Positions 8,477 to 17,930 of a stretch of DNA of 64,000 bases are shown piece by piece. The number at the start of each line of letters is the position of its first letter. Position 1 is the stretch's first letter. Under the pieces are notes generated by a model, which was not told where the DNA came from, did no database searches, and saw only the letters and a program-made list of their open reading frames with translations. The DNA is taken from the NCBI GenBank assembly GCA_905198125.1, contig CAJKBH010000008.1, forward strand, positions 29,129 through 93,128, read 5' to 3'. Source of the stretch: an uncultured Porphyromonadaceae bacterium. Lineage in GTDB: Bacteria > Bacteroidota > Bacteroidia > Bacteroidales > Muribaculaceae. The translations under genes were made by a program, and so were the position numbers.

Positions 8477-9241
8477 TCAATAGAATCCGTTGCCGTGCAA
8501 AGTCCCCTTCTTGCGCCATATCAGCAGGATTATCAGGCCGAACAGCATACCGCCCAGGTGAGCGAAGTGCGCCACCGTTCCGCCGCCGCTCACGCCGAGG
8601 AAGAACTCAAGCACACCGTAGCCTATCACCATCCATTTGGCCTTGATGGGAATGGGGATGAAGAACAGATACAGCGGCATGTTGGGGAACACGAAGGCGA
8701 ATCCCAACAGCAGGCCGAAGATGGCACCCGAGGCACCGACGGTGATATAGGAATTCTTCACCATCTCCATGTTCTGTATCAGGCTCATGTCGTGGTTGGC
8801 GATGGCGGCGTATAGAGCCTGCTCCATGTGGTCGTAGGTCAGGCCGTTCAGACGGGCCAGGTCGCTGATATAGTCATGCTCCCAGGTCAGCGCCCATACG
8901 CCTTCCTGCACCAGGGCCGCGCCCATGCCGCATACCATATAGAACATGAAGAACCGTTTCGAACCCCATGTGCGCTCCAGTATGGGTCCGAACATGAACA
9001 GCGTGAACATATTGAAGAACACGTGGATGAAGCTCCGCTGGTCGTGCAGGAACATATATGTGATGATCTGGGCCGGATTGAAGTCGGAGGCACCCACATA
9101 ATGCAGGGCGCAATGCCGGTACAGACCGTTGATAGCAAACGAGGGGAACAACGCCTCGACCACCCATATCAGCACGTTGATTATTATCAGATTCTTCGTG
9201 ACAGCGGGCAGATTGAATCTACTTGTGTTAAATGCACTCAT
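8477..9241 (-). CDS. Rhomboid family intramembrane serine protease
   Basis: Intramembrane serine protease that cuts single-pass membrane proteins near the bilayer surface. The 254-residue product has six predicted TM helices, the nucleophile motif GASGAIFG at 169-176 (Ser171) and the histidine helix HFAHLGG (His228), plus the conserved HVFFNMFTLFMFG helix. It is first in a minus-strand operon with a more degenerate rhomboid and a membrane-anchored EEP phosphatase. No perfect promoter was found in the 250 bases separating it from the divergent HU gene, although AT-rich candidates exist. Substrates unknown. Confidence 0.93.
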   Translation of the reverse strand: MSAFNTSRFNLPAVTKNLIIINVLIWVVEALFPSFAINGLYRHCALHYVGASDFNPAQIITYMFLHDQRSFIHVFFNMFTLFMFGPILERTWGSKRFFMFYMVCGMGAALVQEGVWALTWEHDYISDLARLNGLTYDHMEQALYAAIANHDMSLIQNMEMVKNSYITVGASGAIFGLLLGFAFVFPNMPLYLFFIPIPIKAKWMVIGYGVLEFFLGVSGGGTVAHFAHLGGMLFGLIILLIWRKKGTLHGNGFY

Positions 9242-9357
9242 AATTTCTAAAAACTCCCGTCAAATGGCGGGATAGGGCTTATTTCTGCTATTAATAACGC
9301 AAAAAATGGCAAAAACTATGAATTCGCGGCAAAAAAGTAAAAAATAACGGATTTTTA

Positions 9358-9388
9358 TTTGTAAATCCTTTAAATATTGCTATATTTG
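9358..9388 (+). promoter_or_regulatory. Promoter of the HU gene
   Basis: TTTG, a 19-base spacer and TATATTTG, a perfect Bacteroidetes consensus; predicted start near 9395 and a leader of about 100 nt. Confidence 0.88.
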
Positions 9389-9492
9389 TGGTCAAAATAA
9401 GAAACCGGGCTGATTGGCCTTAAAAACCTTATTAATCAAACCCCAACACACTAAACCCCGCACAGTATAATCAATATCAAATACACACACCA

Positions 9493-9756
9493 ATGAACAA
9501 GACAGATTTGACGAACGAGATCGCAGCCAAAGCAGGGCTGAGCAAAGCTGATGCCAAGAAGGCACTTGACGCAACACTGGAGAGCATCGCACAGGCCCTC
9601 GTTAACGAGGACAAAGTGCAGCTGATCGGCTTCGGTACATTCGCAGTGGTTGCCAAGGAGGCCCGCACAGGTATCAACCCCCGCACTAAGGAGAAGATTG
9701 AAATCCCCGCCCGCAAGGTTGTGAAATTCAAACCGGCTGCTGACCTCGGAAAGTAA
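9493..9756 (+). CDS. HU-family DNA-binding protein
   Basis: Small basic histone-like protein that binds and bends DNA and organises the nucleoid, normally as a dimer. The 87 residues run from MNKTDLTNEIAAKAGLSKADA (helix-turn-helix dimer body) to the beta-arm region with GFGTFAVVAKEARTGINPRTKEKIEIPA, in which the conserved RxGxNPxT tip motif is present, and end PAADLGK. Length and motif order match canonical HU (about 90 residues). It has its own promoter and terminator and so is monocistronic. HU rather than IHF because of the standard arm and length; Bacteroidales usually carry several HU paralogues, so I give no gene symbol. Confidence 0.95.
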   Translation: MNKTDLTNEIAAKAGLSKADAKKALDATLESIAQALVNEDKVQLIGFGTFAVVAKEARTGINPRTKEKIEIPARKVVKFKPAADLGK

Positions 9757-9777
9757 TTTCGTCAACAGCGACACATC

Positions 9778-9807
9778 AAAGCGAGTCCCCGGGGGATTCG
9801 CTTTTTT
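9778..9807 (+). terminator. Terminator of the HU gene
   Basis: AAAGCGA(G)TCCCC pairs with GGGGGATTCGCTTT and runs into a T-rich tail; a strong intrinsic terminator 20 bases after the HU stop codon. Confidence 0.85.
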
Positions 9808-9849
9808 CGTCTCCATGCGGTTTCAGTCATGCCGGTTTGCGGCATCAAA

Positions 9850-9880
9850 TTTGTTATGTGACAGAAAAGTGTTAATTTTG
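9850..9880 (+). promoter_or_regulatory. Promoter of argS
   Basis: TTTG at 9850-9853, a 19-base spacer and TAATTTTG at 9873-9880. Predicted start near 9886 gives a leader of about 45 nt before the argS ATG. Confidence 0.88.
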
Positions 9881-9931
9881 CGTTCTATATATTATTGAAT
9901 CAACAACAGCAATAGAATCAGTAACATTATA

Positions 9932-11713
9932 ATGACAATAGAGGAAGTAATATCGCAGGGAGTGGCCGGAGCTCTACACGAGCTGTACGGACTCGACATA
10001 GATGCGGCGAGCGTATCGCCTGCACCCACAAGCAAGGACTTCGAGGGCGACCTCACGGTAGTGGTGTTCCCGTGGCTCAAGGCCTCGCACAAGGCCCCGC
10101 AGGTCACGGCCCAGGAAATAGGACAGTGGCTGGCCGACCATGTGGAGGCAGTGGAAAGCTTCAACGTGGTTAAGGGTTTCCTGAACATCACGGTCAGCCC
10201 CAAATGGTGGCTCTCGGTGTTCCACGGCATCAAGGCCGACCCGGACTTCGGTCTGACCAAGGCCGGCGACGACTCGGAGCTGGTGATGGTGGAATATTCC
10301 AGCCCCAACACCAACAAGCCCCTGCACTTGGGACACGTGCGCAACAATCTGTTGGGCTATTCGCTGTCAGAGATACTGAAGGCCAACGGCTATAAGGTGA
10401 TCAAGACCAACATAGTGAACGACCGCGGCATCCACATCTGCAAGTCGATGCTGGCATGGCAGAAATGGGGCGACGGCGTCACACCCGAATCGTCGGGACA
10501 GAAGGGCGACCACCTGATCGGCGACTTCTACGTGCTGTTCGACAAGCACTTCAAGGAGGAAGTGAAGCAGCTGCAGGCACAGGGCATGAGCGAGGACGAG
10601 GCCAAAGAGGCGTCACCGCTGATGAAGGAGGCCCGCGAGATGCTGGTGAAGTGGGAGCAGAACGACCCCGAGGTGCGCAAGCTGTGGGAAACGATGAACT
10701 CGTGGGTTTACGCCGGTTTCGACGAGACATACCGCAAGATGGGCGTGGACTTCGACAAGATATACTATGAGTCGCAGACCTATCTGGAGGGCAAGGAACT
10801 GGTGCTGAAAGGCCTGGAGGAAGGCAAGATGTACCGCAAGGAGGACGGTTCCGTATGGGCCGACCTTACGCCCGAGGGCCTGGACCACAAGCTGCTGCTC
10901 CGCTCGGACGGCACTTCGGTCTACATGACCCAGGACATCGGCACCGCCAAGCTCCGTTTCCGCGACTTCCCCATCGACAGGATGGTGTACGTGGTGGGTA
11001 ACGAGCAGAACTATCACTTCCAGGTGCTGGCCATACTTCTGGACCGTCTCGGCTTCAAGTGGGGCAAGGACCTGAAGCACTTCAGCTACGGAATGGTCGA
11101 ACTGCCCGAAGGCAAGATGAAGAGCCGCGAGGGTACCGTGGTCGATGCCGACGACCTGATCGCCACGATGGTGGCCGACGCCACCGAGACAGCCGCCGAG
11201 CGTCTGGCCGAGATGCCCGAGGACGAGGCCCGGGAAGTGGCCCGCAAGGTCGGTCTCGGCGCGCTGAAGTATTTCCTGCTGAAAGTCGACCCCAGGAAGA
11301 ACATGCTGTTCAACCCCAAGGAGTCCATCGACTTCAACGGCGACACAGGCCCCTTCATCCAGTACACCTACGCGCGCATCCGTTCGGTGCTCCGCAAGGC
11401 TGCCGAATCCGGATTCGACGCCAATACCGAGGTGCTGGCCGAGCCCAACAAGAAGGAGGCCGCACTGATACAGAAGATCGACGACTTCCGCAACGTAGTG
11501 GCCGAGGCCGGAAAGAAGTACTCCCCCGCCGTGATAGCCAAATACTGCTACGAGCTGGCCAAGGAATACAACCAGTTCTACCACGATTTCTCCATACTCA
11601 AGGAGGAGAACGAGCCTGTGCGCAACCTGCGCCTCGAACTTTCCGCAGTCACTGCGCGAACATTAAAGGCCGGTCTCGCCTTATTAGGTATAGAGGTGCC
11701 CGAAAGAATGTAA
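9932..11713 (+). CDS. argS: Arginyl-tRNA synthetase
   Basis: Class I aminoacyl-tRNA synthetase that charges tRNA-Arg in the cytoplasm. The 593-residue product has an N-terminal Add-1 domain, the HIGH-box variant HLGH at residues 132-135 inside SPNTNKPLHLGHVRNN, the catalytic core, a KMSKS-like loop GKMKSREG (KMKSR from residue 395) and a C-terminal helical DALR anticodon-binding domain ending GIEVPERM. Length is normal. It has its own promoter and is followed after 22 bases by a Bax inhibitor-1-like gene and a small acidic protein gene, ending at the terminator at 12765; the three are likely one transcript although unrelated in function. Confidence 0.97.
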   Translation: MTIEEVISQGVAGALHELYGLDIDAASVSPAPTSKDFEGDLTVVVFPWLKASHKAPQVTAQEIGQWLADHVEAVESFNVVKGFLNITVSPKWWLSVFHGIKADPDFGLTKAGDDSELVMVEYSSPNTNKPLHLGHVRNNLLGYSLSEILKANGYKVIKTNIVNDRGIHICKSMLAWQKWGDGVTPESSGQKGDHLIGDFYVLFDKHFKEEVKQLQAQGMSEDEAKEASPLMKEAREMLVKWEQNDPEVRKLWETMNSWVYAGFDETYRKMGVDFDKIYYESQTYLEGKELVLKGLEEGKMYRKEDGSVWADLTPEGLDHKLLLRSDGTSVYMTQDIGTAKLRFRDFPIDRMVYVVGNEQNYHFQVLAILLDRLGFKWGKDLKHFSYGMVELPEGKMKSREGTVVDADDLIATMVADATETAAERLAEMPEDEAREVARKVGLGALKYFLLKVDPRKNMLFNPKESIDFNGDTGPFIQYTYARIRSVLRKAAESGFDANTEVLAEPNKKEAALIQKIDDFRNVVAEAGKKYSPAVIAKYCYELAKEYNQFYHDFSILKEENEPVRNLRLELSAVTARTLKAGLALLGIEVPERM

Positions 11714-11735
11714 CACCCGAAACAACACCTTAACT

Positions 11736-12455
11736 ATGGAATATAACAATCAGACCACCCCTCCGTCGTTCTACGAAAGCGGAGCCGTGACACGGCAGAC
11801 CAACGCCGTGATGAAGCGCGTGTATGTGCGCATGTTTATCGGACTGCTGGTTTCAGCATTCTGTGCCCTCGGCGTGGCCTCGTCGCCCGCCGCACTCTCC
11901 TTCTTCTTCGGAAACCAACTGGTGTTCTGGGGAATGCTCATCGCCATGCTGGTGATGGCCTTCGTGATTCCGGCACGTCTCAACAAGATGTCCACCGGAG
12001 CCGTCCTGAGCTGTTTCATCGTATATTCGGCACTGATGGGCTGCTGGCTGGCTCCTATCTTCCTGGCATATAAGTTAGGAACCATCGTCTACACGCTGTT
12101 CATCACGGCAGGCACGTTCGGTGCCATGTCGGTGTACGGATTCTTCACCAAGACCGACCTGTCAAAGATGGGTTCCTATCTCATGATGGCGCTGTTCGGC
12201 CTGCTCATCGCCATGGTTGTCAACATCTTCGTGGCAAGCAGCACATTCGACTGGATCATTTCCATCGTGGGCGTATTGCTGTTCGTGGGTCTGACCGCCT
12301 GGGACACCCAGCAGGTGAAGCAGCTCTCGGCCATGAACCTCGATCCCGCCATGGCCGACAAGCTCGCCACCATGGGTGCCATGAGCCTCTATCTGGATTT
12401 CATAAACCTGTTCCTGTTCCTGCTCCGCATACTCGGAGGTAACAGCCGCGACTAA
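11736..12455 (+). CDS. Bax inhibitor-1/YccA family membrane protein
   Basis: Seven-helix membrane protein of the TMBIM/BI-1 family; family members include BsYetJ, a pH-sensitive calcium leak channel, and E. coli YccA, which modulates FtsH. The 239-residue product starts with a short soluble segment followed by AVMKRVYVRMFIGLLVSAF, the family's first TM, and contains seven hydrophobic stretches. The characteristic aspartate-bearing region GLTAWDTQQVKQL and the C-terminal SLYLDFINLFLFLLRILGG match the family closely. It lies 22 bases after argS. Calcium transport is a family-based guess. Confidence 0.92.
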   Translation: MEYNNQTTPPSFYESGAVTRQTNAVMKRVYVRMFIGLLVSAFCALGVASSPAALSFFFGNQLVFWGMLIAMLVMAFVIPARLNKMSTGAVLSCFIVYSALMGCWLAPIFLAYKLGTIVYTLFITAGTFGAMSVYGFFTKTDLSKMGSYLMMALFGLLIAMVVNIFVASSTFDWIISIVGVLLFVGLTAWDTQQVKQLSAMNLDPAMADKLATMGAMSLYLDFINLFLFLLRILGGNSRD

Positions 12456-12467
12456 TAATAACGGTCT

Positions 12468-12734
12468 ATGGATACCAAGAAACTGATTGAGGACATCACC
12501 GAGGCCGTGAAGACTTACATAGCCGACGAGGAGATGTATGACGACAACACGCAGGTGGTGATCAATCCCGCCGACGGCGTGGTGTCGCTGGAAACCGACG
12601 ACACGGAGGACGACCTCGACGAGAGTCTGGACCGCTACGACGTGATGGACCTGCTGCGCATGGATGCCGACGGACGCTGGACTCCCGACGCGGACGCCAT
12701 CCGTAGCGCCGCCGAACAGACAATGCCCGATTGA
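12468..12734 (+). CDS. Small acidic protein of unknown function
   Basis: Not recognised. The 88-residue product is strongly acidic, with a central run rich in Asp/Glu (ETDDTEDDLDESLD around residues 42-55) and no signal peptide or membrane segment, so it is probably cytoplasmic. The N-terminal DTKKLIEDITEAVKTYIA is likely helical. It starts 12 bases after the Bax inhibitor-1-like gene and is the last gene before a strong terminator. Codon use matches its neighbours and start-stop spacing is operon-like, so I consider it a true gene. Confidence 0.75.
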   Translation: MDTKKLIEDITEAVKTYIADEEMYDDNTQVVINPADGVVSLETDDTEDDLDESLDRYDVMDLLRMDADGRWTPDADAIRSAAEQTMPD

Positions 12735-12764
12735 TTCGGACAATAGTCTAAAATATTCATTTAT

Positions 12765-12803
12765 GTCCCTGATAGTCAGTTTAGACTTCAGGGACTTTTC
12801 TTT
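12765..12803 (+). terminator. Terminator of the argS operon
   Basis: GTCCCTGA pairs with TCAGGGAC around a 15-base loop and is followed by TTTTCTTT. The T-run coincides with the weak -33 position of the next promoter. Confidence 0.85.
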
Positions 12804-12826
12804 ATAAGAAAAACTTATTAATTTTG
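12796..12826 (+). promoter_or_regulatory. Possible promoter of the GH51-GH43 gene
   Basis: TAATTTTG at 12819-12826 is a good -7 element, but the -33 position 19 bases upstream reads TTTT instead of TTTG and overlaps the preceding terminator. A weak -33 suggests activator dependence, plausible for a polysaccharide-degradation gene; inference. Confidence 0.5.
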
Positions 12827-12891
12827 CGTCATAAACGTGTGGCGGAGTGATCCGCAGTCTTTTTCACTATACTATCTTAAAAACCTAAATC

Positions 12892-15800
12892 ATGAGACAG
12901 TCAATCGGCATGTTCCTGTGCGGACTGCTGCTGGCAGGCGCGTCAAGTGCCACGGCCGCCGTGGAATTCGGTATCGATGCCTCGCATCGCGGACCGGAAA
13001 TAGGCAAGCTCCACTACGGAATATTTTTTGAGGAAATCAATCATGCGGGCGACGGCGGCATATATGCCGAACTGGTGCGCAACCGCAGTTTCGAGGACAA
13101 CACGGGCAATCCAGACGGATGGGGCAAGACAGCGGGCGTGACCTGGAAGCTGGTCACGGACAACCTGTTGAACTCCGCACAGGGGCAGGCTTTGGACGTG
13201 ACGTTCGGCGCGGCGGGCGACGCCGTGACCAACGAGGGCTTCTGGGGCATGAACTGCGAGGCGGGCAAATCCTACAGGTTCAGCTTCTGGGCCCGTTCCG
13301 ACAAGGGTTATGACGGCAATCTTACCGCTGAAATGGTGTCGCACGACGGCAAGCCTCTGGGCAATGCCACCGTAACGGTGAAAGCCGGCAAGGACTGGAC
13401 CAAATACACGGCTACAATACAGCCTACCGGCTCGGACACAAACGCTTCGCTGAAGATTTCGGCGGGCAAAGCCGGTAACCTGACCTTCGACATGGTGAGT
13501 CTGTTCCCGCCCACATTCAAGGATCGCGAGAACGGATGCCGGCCCGACCTGGCGCAGATGCTGGCCGACATGCACCCGGCTTTCATGCGTTTCCCGGGCG
13601 GATGCTACATCGAGGGCACCCACCAGAACGGCGTGACCAACCGTTTTGAATGGAAAAAGACCATCGGCCCGGTGGAGACCCGTCCCGGCCACCGCAACGT
13701 CAACTGGAACTACCGCGTCAGCGACGGACTCGGATTCCACGAGATGCTTCAGCTGAGCGAGGACCTCGGTGCCGAACCGCTGTTTGTGGTCAACATCGGC
13801 CTGGGTCACGGATGGAGCGTACCTTACAACAGCATAGACGAATACATACAGGAGGCCCTGGACGCCCTGGAATACTGCAACGGCGACGTCACGACCGAAT
13901 GGGGCGCCGTGCGTGCCGCCAACGGTCATCCCGAACCCTTCAACCTGCGTCTCATCGAAGTGGGCAACGAGAACTACCAGGCCGACGCCAACCAGCAGAG
14001 CGACCATTACGCCGAACGCTACATACAGTTCTACAACGCCATCAAGGCCGCGTATCCGGAGGCCATCGTGATCGGCAACGTGGAATCGTGGGGCACCGAC
14101 ACCCCCTCATGGCGCAACGAGCATCCGGTGGATGCCGTCGACGAGCATTATTACCGCAATCCCTCGTGGTTCGCCGCCAACTATAACAAATACGACAGCT
14201 ATTCGCGCCAGGGTCCGAAGGTATATGCCGGCGAATATGCCGTGACATCCGATTTCGGTACCAACGGCACGTTGCGCGCCGCATTGGGCGAGGCCATCTA
14301 TATGCTCGGCATGGAGAACAACTCCGACGTCTGCATCATGAACAGCTATGCCCCGATATTCGTGAACGAGAACGACCAATGCTGGCGTCCCGACATGATC
14401 CGTTTCAATTCAAGCGAATCGTACGGCACGCCCTCCTATTATGTCCAGAAACTGTTCGCCAACAACGTAGGCTCGCGCAACCTGAAATGGACCGAGACCG
14501 GCAACACACAGAATGCCGGCAACAAGGTGGGCTTCTCCACATGGAAGTCCACGGCGGAGTTCGACAACGTCCGCGTCAGCGACACCGACGGCAACCCGGT
14601 ATGGAGCGAGGACTTCACCACCGCACCGGCCGGATGGACAATGCCGTCGGGATGGAGCGTGACTAACGGCGTGCTGCGTATGACCGACGGTTCGGCCGAG
14701 GGACTGATAGCGGCCAGCGCAAAGGACGCCCCGGACAACTTCATATTTGAATTCGATGCCAAAAAGACCGGTGGCGACGAGGGATTCCTCGTGGCGTTCA
14801 ATTACGGAGGTCCAAGAGACTATATATGGTGGAACCTCGGCGGCTGGGGCAACACACGCCATGCCGTCGAGATCTCGCGCAACGGCAGCAAGTCAAGCTA
14901 CGGCAGCACTAACGGCACCATCGAGACCAACCATCTGTATCACGGCCGAATCGTGCTGAGCGGCACCTCGCTGAGATGTTACCTGGACAATGTGCTGATT
15001 CACGATATAGAAATCCCCGCCGACCGCAAGATTTACATGTCGGCCAACTTGAGCGAGGACGAAAAGACCCTCTATGTCAAGACCGTAAACATGAACGCGG
15101 ACAACGTGCCCGTGACGCTGAACCTGACCAACGGCAAATTCGTGTCGGGCGAGGCTACGGTAATGGCCAACACCGATTCCGAAGCCGAGAACTCGGTGGA
15201 CAACCAGAACAATGTGGTGCCTGTACAGGGCAACGTGACCGTGACCGCCGGCAAAGCCGACTTCACCGCACCCGCCAATTCGATGTGCATACTGAAATTC
15301 ACTGTAAGCGATGTGGTCAGCATGAAGGGAAAGCCCATGTCCGAAGCTGCCCTGGCCGAAATCAACGCGTCGTTGGGTGGTCTGCGTCAGCGTCTGGCCA
15401 ACCTGCGCGCCGGCGCCCAGCTCCCCACGCAGCTTGACAACGCCGCCACAATCGAATGGAGCCTTTCGGCCGACGCAGATCCGAACGCGGTTCTCTCGAC
15501 TTCGGCATGGACCACCACGCTGGACGTGACAGCCGTTGGCAACCGCGATGCCAAGCGCGCGGCCGGCACATTGACAGCCAATGTCACAGTGGCTGACGGC
15601 TCGACCGGCACCCTCTCATTCCCCGTCACCGTGGCTCCGCTCGACGACGCCTATGGCTATCTGTACTGCTACATGAACAGCGGAAAGGAAATAACCAACT
15701 ATGCCCTTGGTACCAAGGAGGACAAGGGACGCGTGTTCAACCAGCTGAACGACGGTAAGGAGATATTCGACACCGAGGCCCTGTGCGGCATCGAGCATGG

Positions 15801-17472
15801 ATCGCGCGACGCGTATATGCAGAAGGGACAGCACGACCATGAATGGTTCATGACCGTGACCGACATGTGCAACGCCAAGTCAAAGGTATGGAACAATTAC
15901 GGCATCGACCTGCTCCGCAGCAACGACCTGATTCATTGGGAAAGCACGGTGTTCGACTTCCGTCAGGGCAAGAAGATATTCTCCGACCCCGACGCGGTGA
16001 CCGACCTGTACAAGACCGACGAGGAATATGCGAAGATCCGTCGCGTATGGGCGCCGCAGTTCATCTGGGATCCCGCGGCATTCAACGGCCAGGGTGGTTA
16101 CTTGGTGTACTACTCGGTGCTTTCCGACAATGCCGGCGACAACCACGACCGCATAGTCTACTCGTATGCCGACAAGGATTTCAAGACCCTTACGCAGCCG
16201 CGCATATTCCACGACCCGGGCTATTCCGTAATCGACGGCGACATAGTTTATAACGATTATGACGGGAAGTATCATCTGTGGATCAAGCACGAGGGAGCGT
16301 CCGGCACCGAGCGCGGCATCTGGCACCTGACATCCGACCGCCTCGTGGGCGACGACTGGACATACGTGGACCACAACGGCAACGAGGGCAGCGAGAACGT
16401 TGAGGGCTCATCAGCCATCCGACGCATCAACGAGGACGACATGAACATCTACTACATGCGTTACAGCGGCGGCTCACACTATAAGGTATGCACCGCCGAC
16501 CACCTCGGCACCAATGTCAAGCCATCGAGCGACTTAGGCGGCAACGGCGCGTTCCAGCACGGTTCCGTGCTCTACGTCAACGAGGCCGAATACACGTTGC
16601 TGACCGACTGGGACGAGCTGCTGAAGCAGATGGAATGGGCGCAGGCCACGGAATCGCCCATATTCAAGGATGCCCTCGCCCAAGCCGACGCGGCGCTGAA
16701 GGTTCAGGGATTCGACGCCCTGGCTGAAGCCATCGCCAAGGCCCTTGACGCCATGATGAAGGCCCGCGAAGCATATATGAAGGACATCGTGGACAATGCC
16801 AAAGACGGCGATATAACCTCGCTGATCGTGAACCCCGACTTCAACGGCAACAACGGACGCGGCTGGAGCGGCACCGGGTTCACCGCCACCAACAAGGGAG
16901 TGGCCGAGTTCTACAACACCACATTCGACGCATACCAGGAACTCCCCTACATGCCGGCCGGCGAATACACGCTGACCTGCTCCGGTTTCTACCGCAACGG
17001 CGGCAAGGAGGCCTACAGCCTGCACACCGCCGGCACGGAGGCCCTGCTGGCCGAGGTGTATATGAACGAGACCGGCACGCCGTTCATGTCGCTGTTCAGC
17101 GCCGACAAATATACGAACTCCCCCTACACCTTCCCTGACGACGTCACCACGGCCAACAACGCCTTCAACACCGACGGCAGCTACGCCGGCAACACTGTGA
17201 AGCTGACACTTGACAAGACATCCACACTGCGCCTGGGCGTACGCAAGTCCGTGCATTGCGACCGCGACTGGACCTGTTTCGACAATTTCAGGCTCACCTA
17301 CACTCCTGACCGTAGCGGCATGACCGGCATCGTCCCCGACAGCAACGCCCCCGTCAACGTCTATAGTCTTGAAGGCATGCTGCTGCGCCGGGACGTCCGT
17401 CGCGCCGACGCCACCGCCGGCCTCGCCCCCGGCCTCTACATAGTAGGCCGCACCAAAGTCGCCGTCAGATAA
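12892..17472 (+). CDS. Secreted bifunctional GH51 arabinofuranosidase - GH43 glycosidase fusion
   Basis: Large secreted enzyme predicted to release arabinose from arabinan or arabinoxylan. Domains of the 1526 residues: signal peptide (1-23); GH51-like catalytic region with FPGGCYIEG, acid/base Glu360 in EVGNEN and nucleophile Glu448 in YAGEYAV; a LamG-like carbohydrate-binding insert (about 540-740) inside the GH51 C-terminal beta-sandwich; an Ig-like segment (about 810-915); a GH43-like five-bladed propeller (about 917-1240) with WAPQFIWDPA and VIDGDIVY; a helical linker; a galactose-binding-like domain (about 1311-1470); and a C-terminal segment with NVYSLEGMLLRRD and LAPGLYIVGRTKVAV like type IX secretion tails. 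Both GH51 catalytic glutamates are present. No susC/susD genes are nearby. GH43 subfamily and exact substrates cannot be assigned by eye. Confidence 0.88.
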   Translation: MRQSIGMFLCGLLLAGASSATAAVEFGIDASHRGPEIGKLHYGIFFEEINHAGDGGIYAELVRNRSFEDNTGNPDGWGKTAGVTWKLVTDNLLNSAQGQALDVTFGAAGDAVTNEGFWGMNCEAGKSYRFSFWARSDKGYDGNLTAEMVSHDGKPLGNATVTVKAGKDWTKYTATIQPTGSDTNASLKISAGKAGNLTFDMVSLFPPTFKDRENGCRPDLAQMLADMHPAFMRFPGGCYIEGTHQNGVTNRFEWKKTIGPVETRPGHRNVNWNYRVSDGLGFHEMLQLSEDLGAEPLFVVNIGLGHGWSVPYNSIDEYIQEALDALEYCNGDVTTEWGAVRAANGHPEPFNLRLIEVGNENYQADANQQSDHYAERYIQFYNAIKAAYPEAIVIGNVESWGTDTPSWRNEHPVDAVDEHYYRNPSWFAANYNKYDSYSRQGPKVYAGEYAVTSDFGTNGTLRAALGEAIYMLGMENNSDVCIMNSYAPIFVNENDQCWRPDMIRFNSSESYGTPSYYVQKLFANNVGSRNLKWTETGNTQNAGNKVGFSTWKSTAEFDNVRVSDTDGNPVWSEDFTTAPAGWTMPSGWSVTNGVLRMTDGSAEGLIAASAKDAPDNFIFEFDAKKTGGDEGFLVAFNYGGPRDYIWWNLGGWGNTRHAVEISRNGSKSSYGSTNGTIETNHLYHGRIVLSGTSLRCYLDNVLIHDIEIPADRKIYMSANLSEDEKTLYVKTVNMNADNVPVTLNLTNGKFVSGEATVMANTDSEAENSVDNQNNVVPVQGNVTVTAGKADFTAPANSMCILKFTVSDVVSMKGKPMSEAALAEINASLGGLRQRLANLRAGAQLPTQLDNAATIEWSLSADADPNAVLSTSAWTTTLDVTAVGNRDAKRAAGTLTANVTVADGSTGTLSFPVTVAPLDDAYGYLYCYMNSGKEITNYALGTKEDKGRVFNQLNDGKEIFDTEALCGIEHGSRDAYMQKGQHDHEWFMTVTDMCNAKSKVWNNYGIDLLRSNDLIHWESTVFDFRQGKKIFSDPDAVTDLYKTDEEYAKIRRVWAPQFIWDPAAFNGQGGYLVYYSVLSDNAGDNHDRIVYSYADKDFKTLTQPRIFHDPGYSVIDGDIVYNDYDGKYHLWIKHEGASGTERGIWHLTSDRLVGDDWTYVDHNGNEGSENVEGSSAIRRINEDDMNIYYMRYSGGSHYKVCTADHLGTNVKPSSDLGGNGAFQHGSVLYVNEAEYTLLTDWDELLKQMEWAQATESPIFKDALAQADAALKVQGFDALAEAIAKALDAMMKAREAYMKDIVDNAKDGDITSLIVNPDFNGNNGRGWSGTGFTATNKGVAEFYNTTFDAYQELPYMPAGEYTLTCSGFYRNGGKEAYSLHTAGTEALLAEVYMNETGTPFMSLFSADKYTNSPYTFPDDVTTANNAFNTDGSYAGNTVKLTLDKTSTLRLGVRKSVHCDRDWTCFDNFRLTYTPDRSGMTGIVPDSNAPVNVYSLEGMLLRRDVRRADATAGLAPGLYIVGRTKVAVR

Positions 17473-17534
17473 TCCTTCCCTATATATTAAGTAATTCAAG
17501 TTTCGCATGTCGGAATTATAAAAAACCAGCTCTC

Positions 17535-17930
17535 ACAGAACTGACAGTAAAAGCGCGCTTTTACCTTGCTCAGAATTTACAGAACCGACACAGAACTTTC
17601 TACATTAGGCCTTGCTGGCCGGCATCGCATGGAACGGAGGTTTGCAACCTCCGCAACCGGCTCAAACACTCTTTATTTGGGTGGAGGTTGCAAACCTCAG
17701 TTCCACGCAAAGCCTTCTGTCTTACTTTCGCCTTTCCACAGATCCTGCCTGCGCAGGTTACGGAATTTTCGCAGAATACTTTTGTGTTTATTCTGTTGCC
17801 GTCACTGCCGGCTCTGTGTTAATGACCGGGGCGTTTGTCAATTAGCGATGAGTGACGAGATCCGTCACTTATCACTCGTCACTCTTACTTCTGACCTAAT
17901 TAAAGTTCTGTGCCGTTCTGTCAGTTCTGT
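17535..17930. repeat. Imperfect inverted-repeat element in the 1.1-kb spacer
   Basis: The left end has ACAGAACTGACAG (17535-17547) and CAGAACCGACACAGAACTTT (17580-17599); the right end (17902-17930), read on the other strand, is ACAGAACTGACAG continuing into AACGGCACAGAACTTT. The left arm is split by a 32-base insertion containing the perfect palindrome GTAAAAGCGCGCTTTTAC (17547-17564). No transposase lies between the arms. A decayed MITE-like element is one explanation. I see no gene in 17473-18218. Confidence 0.6.
17630..17705. repeat. Near-perfect 23-bp inverted repeat made of nested hairpins
   Basis: The left arm (17630-17652) and right arm (17683-17705) are reverse complements with one mismatch. 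Each arm also folds on itself (GGAGGTT-TGC-AACCTCC and GAGGTT-GCA-AACCTC) and TGGAAC/GTTCCA closes the whole, giving a cloverleaf-like BIME architecture. Confidence 0.75.

Noticed and set aside
16534..17508. 324-residue minus-strand frame over the end of the GH51-GH43 gene
   Set aside because: Antisense shadow of a well-supported coding region.
17535..17930. Insertion sequence
   Set aside because: Inverted ends exist, but there is no transposase frame and no clear target-site duplication.
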